Shown: positions 34,022 through 43,787, counted from the stretch's first letter. The stretch: 64,000 nt of DNA from an uncultured Ruminococcus sp. (GCA_958403905.1 CATXZD010000008.1:1-64000), one strand, 5' to 3'. Numbers and translations are program-made. Notes: generated from the sequence alone by a model not told the origin.

Positions 34022-34050
34022 TTGACAATATCGAATATTTGTTCTACACT
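34022..34050 (+). promoter_or_regulatory. Sigma-A-type promoter for the ImmA-like gene
   Basis: TTGACA, a 17-base spacer and TACACT. It would let the cassette be expressed from the lysogen independently of the late genes. Confidence 0.7.
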
Positions 34051-34365
34051 TTAAAGTGAGGATTGGTAATTATATCAGATGTTTTAAATTTTGTCAATGA
34101 TTTTTAAAGGAAAATTTTGTAGAAATGTATTATAATTAAGTTGAAAGTTGATACTAAATAAAAATAAAATGTTTCAACTTTATAGGTTGCATAAATAAAG
34201 TTATTATATTTAACCAAAAGTCTAATTCTGTTATTAAAACCGACACAATAATCGTATATTAAGTTATATAATTATATAAGATTTTATTGATTGGATTGTT
34301 GATTTTTGATTTTTTTTATATTTAACTTTATTTTTAACAATGAGAACAAAATGGGTGAAAATGGT

Positions 34366-34992
34366 ATGTGTGATGTATTAAAGAAAATACGAGGGAAAGA
34401 GCCAGAAGAAATATTAAAGGAATTTTATCCAAAAGAGACTATCCCTATTGATGTAGTTGATTTAGCTCAAAGTATTGGAATGAAATTGTCTGGCGTAGAC
34501 TTTACTAAAATGGAAGAAAATGCTTTATTTAAAAAAGAAGTTGAAAAAAAAGGAAATATATTGGGTTCAGTTTTTGTAAAAGATGAAGATGTTGAAATAT
34601 CTTATAGTACAAAACTATCTAATGAAAGCGTATCTAATTTATCTGATATTGATATAGAAGATAAACTAAAAAAGCGACAACGATTTACCATTGCACATGA
34701 GATAGCACATTGTTGTTTACATATGAAAGATGGAAATGGAAGCCATATTGAGTATCGCATCGAGCAAACAGATTATAACGATACTAAAGAAAGAGAAGCT
34801 AACATATTTGCTGGAAAACTTTTGATGCCAAGTAATCTTATATCTATAATTGCAGATATTTTAGACTATAATTTATCATTAACATTTTTATCAAACTTAT
34901 TTAAGGTATCAAAAAATGTAGTTGAAGCAAGACTAAATTTTCTTATTTATAATGAAAAAATATTGCCAATGGAAACTCGAATTTACAATTAA
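34366..34992 (+). CDS. ImmA/IrrE-family metallopeptidase (208 aa)
   Basis: The zinc motif H111-E-I-A-H115 in 'FTIAHEIAHCCLHM' and the following 'KEREANIFAGKLLMPSNLI' are diagnostic of ImmA/IrrE proteins. ATG 34,366 has GGGTGA seven bases upstream; ATG 34,351 is possible. In ICEBs1 and related elements ImmA cleaves the paired ImmR repressor. No adjacent Xre repressor gene exists here, so its target, if it is a protease, must lie elsewhere. It sits within the insertion and may confer a host trait. Confidence 0.85.
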   Translation: MCDVLKKIRGKEPEEILKEFYPKETIPIDVVDLAQSIGMKLSGVDFTKMEENALFKKEVEKKGNILGSVFVKDEDVEISYSTKLSNESVSNLSDIDIEDKLKKRQRFTIAHEIAHCCLHMKDGNGSHIEYRIEQTDYNDTKEREANIFAGKLLMPSNLISIIADILDYNLSLTFLSNLFKVSKNVVEARLNFLIYNEKILPMETRIYN

Positions 34993-35010
34993 CCAAAGGA
35001 ATGATTTATT

Positions 35011-35613
35011 TTGAGGTTATTTAAGAAAAGAAAAAACAATGTGATTCAAAACACAAATCAAAATGACAATTCTGGAAAAGATGAAAATCCAGTAATGCCT
35101 GATTCGGAAAATTATAATCAAAACAGTACAAATGCAGAAATAGACAATGCAACAAAGTTTTTAAATAGTTATGTAAATCAAAATAGAAATACGAATCATA
35201 TGCCTAATGTTAAATCACCTTTGGCATATGACGTAATAGCAGATATTAAAAAAGCAGATCATGAAGCATTAAATACTGTACTGTTGGATTGTTTAAGTCC
35301 AGAATTACAATTGAATGAACAACAAAAAAGGACGTTTAAACAGAGATTAATGAAATATATTATTGTTATTTTATCAATTCAACTTGGTTTCTTTTTGTTG
35401 ATAGTTTTAATGTTTGCATTTTCATTTTGTTTTAAAACATCATTCACAAATAATATATCTATTGAGCAGTTAAAGCATATAATAGATTTTTTGAAGTATT
35501 ATATTTGTGCAATTATAGCTGAGTTCATTGCTATGCTTTTCTTTATTGTAAAGTTTGTTTTCGATAAATCAATAGTTGTTTTAATAAAACAGTTGTTTAA
35601 AAAAGATAATTAA
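35011..35613 (+). CDS. Membrane protein with long polar N-terminus (200 aa)
   Basis: TTG start after AAAGGA, 18 bases from the ImmA-like gene. The first 110 residues are Asn/Gln-rich and disordered; residues about 113-138 and 160-185 are two membrane segments (IIVILSIQLGFFLLIVLMFAFSF; CAIIAEFIAMLFFIVKFVF). It is likely co-expressed with the metallopeptidase. Pairs of an ImmA-like protein and a small membrane protein occur in phage-borne immunity cassettes; function here unknown. Confidence 0.65.
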   Translation: MRLFKKRKNNVIQNTNQNDNSGKDENPVMPDSENYNQNSTNAEIDNATKFLNSYVNQNRNTNHMPNVKSPLAYDVIADIKKADHEALNTVLLDCLSPELQLNEQQKRTFKQRLMKYIIVILSIQLGFFLLIVLMFAFSFCFKTSFTNNISIEQLKHIIDFLKYYICAIIAEFIAMLFFIVKFVFDKSIVVLIKQLFKKDN

Positions 35614-35628
35614 TTACATAGAATTTTA

Positions 35629-35658
35629 CCTCTATCTGTTTATTAGATAGAGGTTTTT
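35629..35658 (+). terminator. Terminator after the insertion's membrane protein gene
   Basis: CCTCTATCT and AGATAGAGG pair perfectly around GTTTATT, then TTTTT. Confidence 0.85.
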
Positions 35659-35694
35659 CATAGTTTATATCTAAAACATTGCTTCCCCTCTACC

Positions 35695-36150
35695 CTACCA
35701 TTTATTACCGCAGTTTTTACATCTGAATTGTGACTTTGCTGTTTTACTAAATAAGCCGAACATTAGTCCATGAGTTACTCGACTTGTTGTAGAAATTTTT
35801 TCAATATTTGTCGAACCGCAAGTAGGACATTTTGGTTGGTTGGGATTACTGTTTTGCATTTTATTTTTCATAATATCATCTAATATTTTTTGATGTCTTT
35901 TGTGTTGTTCTTCTGATGAAGGTTTATAGTTATGTTTTTCTTCGTCAAATAACGGATTCTCTTTAATCTCTGGTAATAGAAATTCGTTCCAATGAGAGTA
36001 ATCCCCGTATTTTTCAAGAGATTTATTTCTATAATATTCATCATCGTGTTTTGACTCCACCATGTTTGTGTAGTTTCGACATTTAATGCAAACTACATTA
36101 GTTTCAAATTGTGTTGCTCCACAATACGGACAATAAAAATGTTTTCCCAT
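35695..36150 (-). CDS. Double zinc-ribbon protein (151 aa)
   Basis: The N-terminus has CPYCG...CIKC and the C-terminus CPTCGSTNIEKISTTSRVTHG...FRCKNCG, two CxxC...CxxC ribbons separated by a charged helical linker (residues 30-105). The C-terminal module resembles a short domain found at the ends of many Firmicute and phage proteins next to a hydrophobic GLMFGLF loop. It reads against the phage late genes from its own promoter, as lysogenic conversion genes do. Function not known. Confidence 0.7.
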   Translation of the reverse strand: MGKHFYCPYCGATQFETNVVCIKCRNYTNMVESKHDDEYYRNKSLEKYGDYSHWNEFLLPEIKENPLFDEEKHNYKPSSEEQHKRHQKILDDIMKNKMQNSNPNQPKCPTCGSTNIEKISTTSRVTHGLMFGLFSKTAKSQFRCKNCGNKW

Positions 36151-36170
36151 ACAAGCATCTCCTTTTTATG

Positions 36171-36199
36171 ATTATATCATACATTTTTATTCATATCAA
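36171..36199 (-). promoter_or_regulatory. Promoter for the zinc-ribbon gene
   Basis: On the minus strand TTGATA (36,194-36,199), 17 bases, TATAAT (36,171-36,176), then AAAGGAGATG. Confidence 0.7.
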
Positions 36200-36217
36200 T
36201 ATATAAAGTTGCTATAA

Positions 36218-39200
36218 AAAATATCTCAAACAATATTTTTAATTAGTTCGATTTTTACTACTATTGAAGACGAAGCAACTTTATCTGGATTGAAACTTAA
36301 AAATACTCTTTTAAATATGGTTAAGTCTATAAAAACATCTTTTGGTATTACATTTGATAATGATTTTTTAAGTAATTTAGAAAATGATAAAGTTGCAATA
36401 ACCGATTATGTAAATGCTTTAAATAGTGGTTGTAAGGCTGATGATGCCTTTAATAAAACCATGAGAGAAGCATCTACAACCGCACAGCAATTTATACAAA
36501 ATATTAATGCTACTGAAATGTCTGTTTCTGAAATTAAACAAACAATTGATGATTATGTAGTTTCTACTAAAATGTCAGAAATTTCAATGATGGCACAAAA
36601 CAAAAAACTCGGTAATGTAAAAACGCTTATTAATGAATATAATTTAGGTATGAAAAATTGTGGTTTGAGTCAAGACAAATTTATTGAAAGTGTTACTAAA
36701 TCTAATCCAGTGTTAGGTAAATATTTATCAGGTGTTCAATCTGGCAAAGCTACTATGCATGGTTATGCTGGTTCGTTAGTTGCAAGTAAAGCTGCAACAA
36801 TCGGGTTACAATTTGCCACAATGGCTCTTAATACTGCTATTAGTTTTGGACTCAGTATGGCAATATCTGGTTTTATAAGCTGGGTTTCTAATGCTATAAA
36901 TTCCGCAAATGAGTTGCGAGATTCTATCATTGATACAGCCAAAGAAAGCACAGACCACATTAAAGAATTAGAGTCCTCATTAAAATCATATCTTGAATTA
37001 GATACAAGTGCTACAGAAGCAGACAAAGCAAATGCTTTAAAATCAGTTACAGAACAGCTTGATAACAAGACCGAAGCGCTTAAAAACGCTACAGAAGCAG
37101 AAAAAGGATATGCTGATGCTGTTAAAGAGTCTATTAAAACTGATTATTCGGATGCGGCAGGCAAAGCTAAAGATGCTGCTGTTGCAGTAAAAGAAAAGAT
37201 TGCAGGACAATGGAGTACAGACTATACAAGAAATGTTCCTATAAATAAAAACAACTCCAACGATATAGATGTTTACAATAAAGTCAAAGATATATTAGGT
37301 GACTATATTTCTTATGATGAAAAAGAATATATGTCGGGTGGCAATCCGCTATACTACCACATAGGTAGAGATAAAAACTTTTCTCTTATTGACACAAACG
37401 ATATAGAATCACTTTTAGCATACTATGACAAACTACAACAGGCACAAAATGCTATTCAGCAAAAGGCTCTTGAACTCGGTGAAGATGGTAATGCTTTATT
37501 AGAAAGTCCATTGTATAAAGGTATTTCAGAGATTTTAAGTAATGAAACAAACAAGACTAATATTAATGATTACATTACTAATCGTAGTGAAGAAATTTAT
37601 GATACTGTAATAGCTAATAAGGGTATTCCCGAAACAGTAGAGCAATTCCAAAACTTAAAAGACAAAATGCTTGATGAAGCAAAAGGTTCACAACTTTTAG
37701 CAGATAGTATTACAAACAGATTAAATGGTGCATTTAGTTCTTTAGCCGATGAAGCTACAAAGGCAAGCAATAAAGTATCTAATCTTGACTTTACAATTGA
37801 TACCGAAACATTCACAAAGCAGTTAGAGGAACAGCAAGACGAAATTTCTAAAATTGCCAATAATTATAAAAAGATAAGCGGTATTATAGATGATTACAAC
37901 GAAAACGGCAATATGTCTATTGAAAATCTTGAAACGTTAATATCTGTTGGCGATGAGTATGTTTCAACTCTATTTGATGAGAACGGAAAGCTAAATCTTA
38001 ACAAAGATTCATACAAAAAATTAGCAAAAGCAAAACTTGAAGATATTAGATATTCAATGCTTGAAAATGCTATTAGCAGTATAAATCAGTTGAGTAAAGA
38101 CGATGAAACTACTTCAAATAACGAGTTAGCAACAAGCACAGGCAAACTAACCGAAGAAACATTAAAATTAGTAGCGGCTAAAAAACTTGCTGAAGGTGTG
38201 GATAGCACAAAAATTGAGAATATCATCAATACATATTCTCAATGGTCGGCATTGATTGATAACACCGAAGCAGGACTTGAAAACAATACAGATGCTACTC
38301 TTGGTTTAGAAAATGCTTCCGACAAACTGAAGGATAGTCTTGAAAACGAAAAGAAATCACTTGAAAATTCAAAATCGGCACTTGAAGAACAGAAAAAGGC
38401 TCTTGAAGATACAAAAGATAACTATGAAAACGCTATAGATTCTATCAAGTCTTTAATTGATTGGACTGAAAAATATATTAAGCAAACTAAAGATGATGAA
38501 ATTAAATCTTTAGAGGACAAGAAGAAAAGCGTTGATGACCTTATAGAGTCACAAAAGGAGCTTTTGCAAGCACAGAAAGATGAATACGACTGGAATAAAG
38601 AAATTTCAGACAAGCAAAATTCTGTTGCTAAAAATGCATTAGCCGCTTCTATTGCAAGTCTTGATGACAGTAGTGCAGGCAAAAAGACATATAAAGAAAC
38701 TGTAGATACATTAAACGAAAGCCGTTCGGATATGACGGATACTTTATATAAACATTCCATTGATACTCGTATGGATGCCCTTGATACGCTGAAAGATATA
38801 TCCGATAAATACTATGACGGTGAAATTGAAAAAATCAATGAATTTCTTGATGATGAAGTTGCACTTTATAAAGCCGCTTGCAATATGATTGATAATGATA
38901 ACGGCACATTATATGGTAATCTTCTTAATTATTGCAAGACCTATACAACGACAAGCGAAGCAGAATTTAATCATATGTGGCAATCTGCACAATCGGCTAT
39001 GCAACAGTATAATATTGCTAATCTTGATACATTTAGTTTACTCAATGATTTACAAGGTCGTATATATGAAGTTGACGGAGCAATTGACACAGTAGCCGAC
39101 AGTATTTCTTCATATGAGGATAGAATAAGTGGAGTACAAAGCAAGTTAGATAATTTGAGTAATTCCGCACAAACGGCAATATCTAATATTAATGCTGCGT

Positions 39201-39925
39201 TAAATGCCGAAAATGAGCTAAATAAAGCAAAATGGTATTATGAATGGCAAGGTTCAAGATATGAGTCAAATTTAACTAATAAAGACACGGCAATACAAGA
39301 TATTATTCGCAAAATTGAAAATGATAATGGTGGCAGATTCCCAGCAAGTGCGGCTTCTATTTATGGTACAATCAAGCATTATGCAAAGGGTACACGTAAT
39401 GCAAAAAGCGGTGTTTCACAGGTTAATGAAAATGGTTTAGAAACACTAATGAAACAAACTCCACAAGGTGATTTTGTTGTACTCAATCAGGGAGATCAAG
39501 TATTTACTAAAGAACAAACTGACAATCTACAAGAAATCAGTAGAAAGCCAGCTAAATATATTTATGATAATGTTGATTTAGATGCTCTTGCTAAAAAGGG
39601 ACTTACACCATTAACAGATGAAGAAATTAATAATTTAGGACTTTGGGCGAATTATTCTGATGTGTTGGGAAATCTGAATAGTAGAATAGAAATTCCTAAT
39701 TTATCTAAAAAGGTATTAGAAAATATTTCTAAAAATTCTGAATTGGGCGATAATATTAATCAGAATATAAGGCAGAATATAAATTATTATAATACAAATA
39801 ATATTCATGGTGATACTACACCGCAAATGTTGAGATTACTTGAAAAGAAAGAGAAAGAAATTATTGATAAATCAGCAAAAAATATTATGAGTATTGCTTT
39901 GAGGAATAAGAATATTATAAAGTAA
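36218..39925 (+). CDS. Tape measure protein, C-terminal part (split gene)
   Basis: The frame opens at 36,218 without any convincing start signal; the first tape-measure-like sequence is 'FTTIEDEATLSGLKLKNTL' at 36,254. A hydrophobic region 'MALNTAISFGLSMAISGFISW' lies near 36,820-36,890, followed by long coiled coils (KDSLENEKKSLENSKSALEE). The end, 'YAKGTRNAKSGVSQVNENGLETLM...VLNQGDQVFTKEQ', is a typical tape-measure C-terminus. Together with the N-terminal part it would form a protein of about 2,040 residues, predicting a tail of roughly 300 nm by the usual 0.15 nm per residue. Without splicing or fusion, tails could not assemble normally. Confidence 0.85.
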   Translation, partial: KISQTIFLISSIFTTIEDEATLSGLKLKNTLLNMVKSIKTSFGITFDNDFLSNLENDKVAITDYVNALNSGCKADDAFNKTMREASTTAQQFIQNINATEMSVSEIKQTIDDYVVSTKMSEISMMAQNKKLGNVKTLINEYNLGMKNCGLSQDKFIESVTKSNPVLGKYLSGVQSGKATMHGYAGSLVASKAATIGLQFATMALNTAISFGLSMAISGFISWVSNAINSANELRDSIIDTAKESTDHIKELESSLKSYLELDTSATEADKANALKSVTEQLDNKTEALKNATEAEKGYADAVKESIKTDYSDAAGKAKDAAVAVKEKIAGQWSTDYTRNVPINKNNSNDIDVYNKVKDILGDYISYDEKEYMSGGNPLYYHIGRDKNFSLIDTNDIESLLAYYDKLQQAQNAIQQKALELGEDGNALLESPLYKGISEILSNETNKTNINDYITNRSEEIYDTVIANKGIPETVEQFQNLKDKMLDEAKGSQLLADSITNRLNGAFSSLADEATKASNKVSNLDFTIDTETFTKQLEEQQDEISKIANNYKKISGIIDDYNENGNMSIENLETLISVGDEYVSTLFDENGKLNLNKDSYKKLAKAKLEDIRYSMLENAISSINQLSKDDETTSNNELATSTGKLTEETLKLVAAKKLAEGVDSTKIENIINTYSQWSALIDNTEAGLENNTDATLGLENASDKLKDSLENEKKSLENSKSALEEQKKALEDTKDNYENAIDSIKSLIDWTEKYIKQTKDDEIKSLEDKKKSVDDLIESQKELLQAQKDEYDWNKEISDKQNSVAKNALAASIASLDDSSAGKKTYKETVDTLNESRSDMTDTLYKHSIDTRMDALDTLKDISDKYYDGEIEKINEFLDDEVALYKAACNMIDNDNGTLYGNLLNYCKTYTTTSEAEFNHMWQSAQSAMQQYNIANLDTFSLLNDLQGRIYEVDGAIDTVADSISSYEDRISGVQSKLDNLSNSAQTAISNINAALNAENELNKAKWYYEWQGSRYESNLTNKDTAIQDIIRKIENDNGGRFPASAASIYGTIKHYAKGTRNAKSGVSQVNENGLETLMKQTPQGDFVVLNQGDQVFTKEQTDNLQEISRKPAKYIYDNVDLDALAKKGLTPLTDEEINNLGLWANYSDVLGNLNSRIEIPNLSKKVLENISKNSELGDNINQNIRQNINYYNTNNIHGDTTPQMLRLLEKKEKEIIDKSAKNIMSIALRNKNIIK

Positions 39926-39933
39926 ATTTAGAA

Positions 39934-39978
39934 AGGGCTATCGCAGACGAATAGAATTTGCGATAGCCCTATAAGTTT
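39934..39978 (+). terminator. Hairpin after the tape-measure gene
   Basis: AGGGCTATCGCA pairs with TGCGATAGCCCT; the T run is poor (ATAAGTTTT). It is clearly related to the hairpin at 30,993. Confidence 0.65.
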
Positions 39979-39991
39979 TGGAGGTGAATTT

Positions 39992-40873
39992 ATGCTTAAT
40001 GGATGCTTTTTTGAATATGCAGGACAATATTCTGGTGTTTATAATTTGAGGATTGTATATATTGAAAACTCATATGATAAGTTAGACTCTGGCGGTTCTT
40101 ATGAACCTGTTGTTGATACTTTACCTAATTTAGCAGAATCTTTATTATATGGTTTAAAATACGCAGAAAAGCCTTTAGAATTTTCAGTTGAAATCATAAA
40201 TCCCGACAAGGCTATCTCAATAGCACAAATGAGGAAAATTAAAAGTTGGCTTTTTGGACAAGACGGATGGAAGACATTTAGATTGAAAGACAAAGATTTT
40301 CAACCATATCACTTGAAATGTATGTTTATACCAGAGGAAGACATTGTTGATAGTTTAGGTTATCGAGGAGTTAGATGTAAACTAAAAAACATAAGTCCGT
40401 TTTGGTATGGAGAAACAAAAACAAAAGTTATCACAGAAGAAGATATGACAGGAAAACTTACTTCTGGTTTAAATTATGAACTAAATATAAATGTAGATAC
40501 AGATTCAACGTTACCTGTCCCTGTAGTTATCAATTTTACTGAGCCAGATAAATATGATGGTGTTTCATATTTTAATGTAATAAGAAGCTTCTGGGTAAAA
40601 AACGTCACCAATGGTTCACTATTGTATAGATTCATTGAATACGATTATAAAGGTGCTTCTTGGTCTTTTGATACTCGATTTTTACAATTTAAATCTCTTG
40701 ATAAGGATAGTACTGTAGGATATGCTCCTGTTAATGTAATTTCAGAAATATTTTATTTACAACAAGGGAACAACAAAATATCTATTGCCTGTCACGATGA
40801 TAATAATAATATTATGTATTATAAGCAGTTTTCAATTAGCTACACTCCTTGTTATAGGATTGGGGGATTTTAA
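39992..40873 (+). CDS. Distal tail protein Dit (293 aa)
   Basis: TTGGAGGTGAA precedes the ATG. Order (after tape measure, before Tal), length and 'YGLKYAEKPLEFSVEIINPDKAISIAQMRKIKSWLFGQDGWKTFRLKDKDFQPYHL'-like content are those of siphoviral distal tail/Sipho_tail proteins, which form the hexameric hub at the tail tip. Confidence 0.85.
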   Translation: MLNGCFFEYAGQYSGVYNLRIVYIENSYDKLDSGGSYEPVVDTLPNLAESLLYGLKYAEKPLEFSVEIINPDKAISIAQMRKIKSWLFGQDGWKTFRLKDKDFQPYHLKCMFIPEEDIVDSLGYRGVRCKLKNISPFWYGETKTKVITEEDMTGKLTSGLNYELNINVDTDSTLPVPVVINFTEPDKYDGVSYFNVIRSFWVKNVTNGSLLYRFIEYDYKGASWSFDTRFLQFKSLDKDSTVGYAPVNVISEIFYLQQGNNKISIACHDDNNNIMYYKQFSISYTPCYRIGGF

Positions 40874-43353
40874 TGAAACAAAGAAAAACTGCACCTACTA
40901 TGTTTTTAATCTCACCGAATCGCAAAACTGGTATATGTGCTATAACACATTCTTACGAGCATTCGGTAACCTACAACTTCCCTTCTGCTTCAGAAATGTC
41001 GTTTAAAATACAAAAGAAAATATATGATGTTGAATCAGAAACTTGGGTGCAAAACCCTTGTTATTCTAAAATACAAAAAAATTTATTAATTTGTACTAAC
41101 GATAATAATAATATATTCCACTTTAAAGGCGATACATTGTATTCTCAATATGATGATGTTTCTTTTGTTAATAGAAACGAGATATATACATCTTATAGTG
41201 GATTATCATCGTCAAAATGGCAAATCCAATCAGAAGCTGAACTTTTTGATATAGGATCTGATAGTGGTTATACTTGGCAGACAGGAGCGTACATAGACTC
41301 AGCAACTGGAGCTTTTATTGATGTATCGGACAAAATGTCTGCTCATTTTAAACAAATAGCTTGTAAAGATTTTATACCTGTTACAAATGGAGACATAGTT
41401 GCATATGTTATTCGCACCTCAGAAGGCAATAATGGTAAACGTATACCATCAAAAGATGGTAGATTAGATTTTGATTATGAAATACTTTATTATTCAGATG
41501 CCGATGCTTCAACATTTTTAAAATCAACTGGACAAGTTAGTGGAAATCCAATAGGTCGGCATTGTATAGATTTTCCAAGCGGATATAAAAAAGGATATAT
41601 TAGAATTTCTGCTTGTTCTCATCAATCGGTTTATGATACCGATTCTAATAATAGAGTGACATATTATCCAGCATCGGATTATGTAGAAATTTATAGTGGA
41701 GAAAGACATTGTTCGAGAATATTACCTAATACTACTGATAATGATGTGTATTTACCTATAAGATGGTGGGTAATCACAGATGTACAAGAAACTTCTGATA
41801 AAATTAATTCAACAAAAACCATTTCTGTATATTCATATGAATATACACTTTCAAACAAAACTTTTTCGTTACAGGGTGGAACTTTGCCTTTATATATACC
41901 GCCTTCAATAACAAATTTAGTTAATAGTAGTAATTGGGTTTATGATAAAACAGATGGTATTGGTTATAAGCACAAGCAACATATGGAAAGTGGCATTATA
42001 AATCAAATATTAGAGCAAATACCAAATTGGAGTATTGGTTATATTTCAGCGAGATTATTAACACCAATGAAATATCGCACTTTTGATAGTGTTGATAATG
42101 CTAATATTTATTCTTTTCTTATAAATGATATTCAATCTAAATTTAATTGTTTTGTTATTTTTGATGTTGAAAAAAGGATTATAAATTTAGTTAATAAAGA
42201 CGATGTTTGTGATGTCCCCTATTATTCTGAATTTGGCAATAACAAAACTATATTAACTTGGAATAATGCTATAAAAGAATTTAACATATCAACTAATGAT
42301 ACAAAAGTTATTACTGCTATGCGTGTGCATACAGGAGAAGATGAATACGGAATTGGTTTAATTAACCCAACTGGTAATTCTACAATTTATAATTTTTCAT
42401 CAATGAAACAATATATGAATTATATTGCTGATACCAGCAAGTCAAGATCATTAAGTACAGCTGTTGAAAATACTCTTAATAAAATTGAAGAAAGAACATC
42501 AACGTATCGAAACTATGCTAAACAACTAATCCAACTAAACTTAGATATAATTCAATTAAAAACCAAACTGTCCGAAAGACTAGCTGATTATAAAACTATA
42601 GCAGACCAAATTAATATTGCTATTCAATCTGATTACGCTTATACTTCTGGTGGAATACCAGATGGATATATAATATCTGATAGTCCAAGAACTGTTAACA
42701 GTATGATAAGTGGAAAATATAAACCAATTAATGGTTTTAATAATTATTCTACACAAGAATTATATAATAAAATAGTTGATGCTTCTCAGGCTTATTATGG
42801 TGTAAATAATAAATTGAAATCGAAACAGACAGAATATAATAATGTTTATAATAATATGAAGTCTATTGCTAATAGCGTATCAATAACTGGCAAAGGTGAT
42901 TTATCAAAAACCGAATCTAAAGAATTAAACAACTTTATTATTGAAGGTGATTGGCAAAACCCAAATGTCGTTTTCAGAGATGATTATACAGATACAGATA
43001 TATATAATACATTGGTTGATACTTATAATGATGCAAAAGAAGATTTTGATAATATTTATAGTCAGCCAACATATGAATTTGATATAACATCTGCTAATAT
43101 TTTAGCTATTCCTGAAATGCAAGAAAATATAGATAATATGTATTTAGGAAATAATTTATTGATGAGTAGTCCTACTGGTTTTATTAATCCTGTGCTTTTG
43201 TCAATACATATTAATTATGATGATTTAACTGATTTTTCTATGTCATTTAGTACAGACTACAAACGCAAACCAATGCAATTACGTTTTTGTGACTTATTTG
43301 GAACAATAAATCAGACAAGTATTGAAACACCATCATTTACATTTGGTGAATGA
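40873..43353 (+). CDS. Tail-associated hub/endopeptidase-like protein Tal (826 aa)
   Basis: Its ATG overlaps the Dit stop. The first 370 residues resemble prophage hub proteins (TMFLISPNRKTGICAITHSYEH); residues 515-680 are helical. The C-terminus 'ANILAIPEMQENIDNMYLGNNLLMSSP...SFSTDYKRKPMQLRFCDLF' resembles a beta-rich hub end. An inserted segment around residues 130-270 looks like a carbohydrate-binding domain. No clear peptidase motif is visible, so an enzymatic role is not claimed. Confidence 0.7.
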   Translation: MKQRKTAPTMFLISPNRKTGICAITHSYEHSVTYNFPSASEMSFKIQKKIYDVESETWVQNPCYSKIQKNLLICTNDNNNIFHFKGDTLYSQYDDVSFVNRNEIYTSYSGLSSSKWQIQSEAELFDIGSDSGYTWQTGAYIDSATGAFIDVSDKMSAHFKQIACKDFIPVTNGDIVAYVIRTSEGNNGKRIPSKDGRLDFDYEILYYSDADASTFLKSTGQVSGNPIGRHCIDFPSGYKKGYIRISACSHQSVYDTDSNNRVTYYPASDYVEIYSGERHCSRILPNTTDNDVYLPIRWWVITDVQETSDKINSTKTISVYSYEYTLSNKTFSLQGGTLPLYIPPSITNLVNSSNWVYDKTDGIGYKHKQHMESGIINQILEQIPNWSIGYISARLLTPMKYRTFDSVDNANIYSFLINDIQSKFNCFVIFDVEKRIINLVNKDDVCDVPYYSEFGNNKTILTWNNAIKEFNISTNDTKVITAMRVHTGEDEYGIGLINPTGNSTIYNFSSMKQYMNYIADTSKSRSLSTAVENTLNKIEERTSTYRNYAKQLIQLNLDIIQLKTKLSERLADYKTIADQINIAIQSDYAYTSGGIPDGYIISDSPRTVNSMISGKYKPINGFNNYSTQELYNKIVDASQAYYGVNNKLKSKQTEYNNVYNNMKSIANSVSITGKGDLSKTESKELNNFIIEGDWQNPNVVFRDDYTDTDIYNTLVDTYNDAKEDFDNIYSQPTYEFDITSANILAIPEMQENIDNMYLGNNLLMSSPTGFINPVLLSIHINYDDLTDFSMSFSTDYKRKPMQLRFCDLFGTINQTSIETPSFTFGE

Positions 43354-43397
43354 TATTTAAAGTAATAATTTATACAATTTAATATTTAAACTTCAAT

Positions 43398-43440
43398 ATC
43401 GTCCTTTATTAAATTTTTTGGAGGGCGATGTTTTTATTTT
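43398..43440 (+). terminator. Terminator after Tal
   Basis: ATCGTCC pairs with GGGCGAT (one G-U) followed by GTTTTTATTTT. Confidence 0.6.
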
Positions 43441-43532
43441 AATAAATAATATTCAATAGCGAGGGTAGTCATAAAATGCTGATTTTATAGGGTGAATTTG
43501 TTAGTTTTATTCTTATTTTTGAGGTGAATAAA

Positions 43533-43699
43533 ATGTTAACATTAAATAAAATTTAAGTATATTAGGCATGATTTGTGTGTCTTTCCTTGGTGTGATTATT
43601 GTTGGTTAGCCAAAATAATCAAGTCGAAAAAAAATAAAAGCTTTAAAAAGTGCACAAACTATGTTGCGTAGTCAAATGATTAACGACTATAACAAATAG
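43533..43699 (+). pseudogene. Remnant of a small membrane/coiled protein gene
   Basis: GAGGTG precedes ATG 43,533 but the frame stops after seven codons. In the next frame 'SILGMICVSFLGVIIVG', a membrane segment, then a TAG and a TAA, then 'SRKKIKALKSAQTMLRSQMI' are readable in order. A start-proximal frameshift and two in-frame stops mark a decayed gene once located between Tal and the fibre gene. Confidence 0.5.
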
Positions 43700-43787
43700 T
43701 ACAAAATAAAATTACGCACCAATATGGGCAAAAGATAATATTCAAAATGTATGGATATAATATGAATTTTAAGGAGAAATTGGTGTT

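Larger units (their letters stand above)
33529..36252. mobile_element. 2.7-kb insertion interrupting the tape-measure gene
   Basis: The two tape-measure parts are in register if about 33,529-36,252 is removed: '...ALSFKNIG' would join '(I)FTTIEDEATLSGLKL...'. The insert holds a 490-base structured RNA candidate, its own sigma-A-like promoter, an ImmA/IrrE-like gene, a membrane protein gene, a terminator and an oppositely oriented zinc-ribbon gene. No transposase, reverse transcriptase or homing nuclease is visible, and I see no flanking repeats. Intron-like or another mobile cassette; boundaries are approximate. Confidence 0.6.

Noticed and set aside
33529..36252. Group II intron with reverse transcriptase
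   Set aside because: No reverse transcriptase or maturase gene and no domain V-like 34-base hairpin are visible, so a standard group II intron is not supported.
36290..39925. TTG at 36,290 as an independent start of the second tape-measure part
   Set aside because: There is no ribosome binding site, and clear tape-measure sequence extends upstream of it in frame to about 36,254. The open frame is a continuation, not a new gene.
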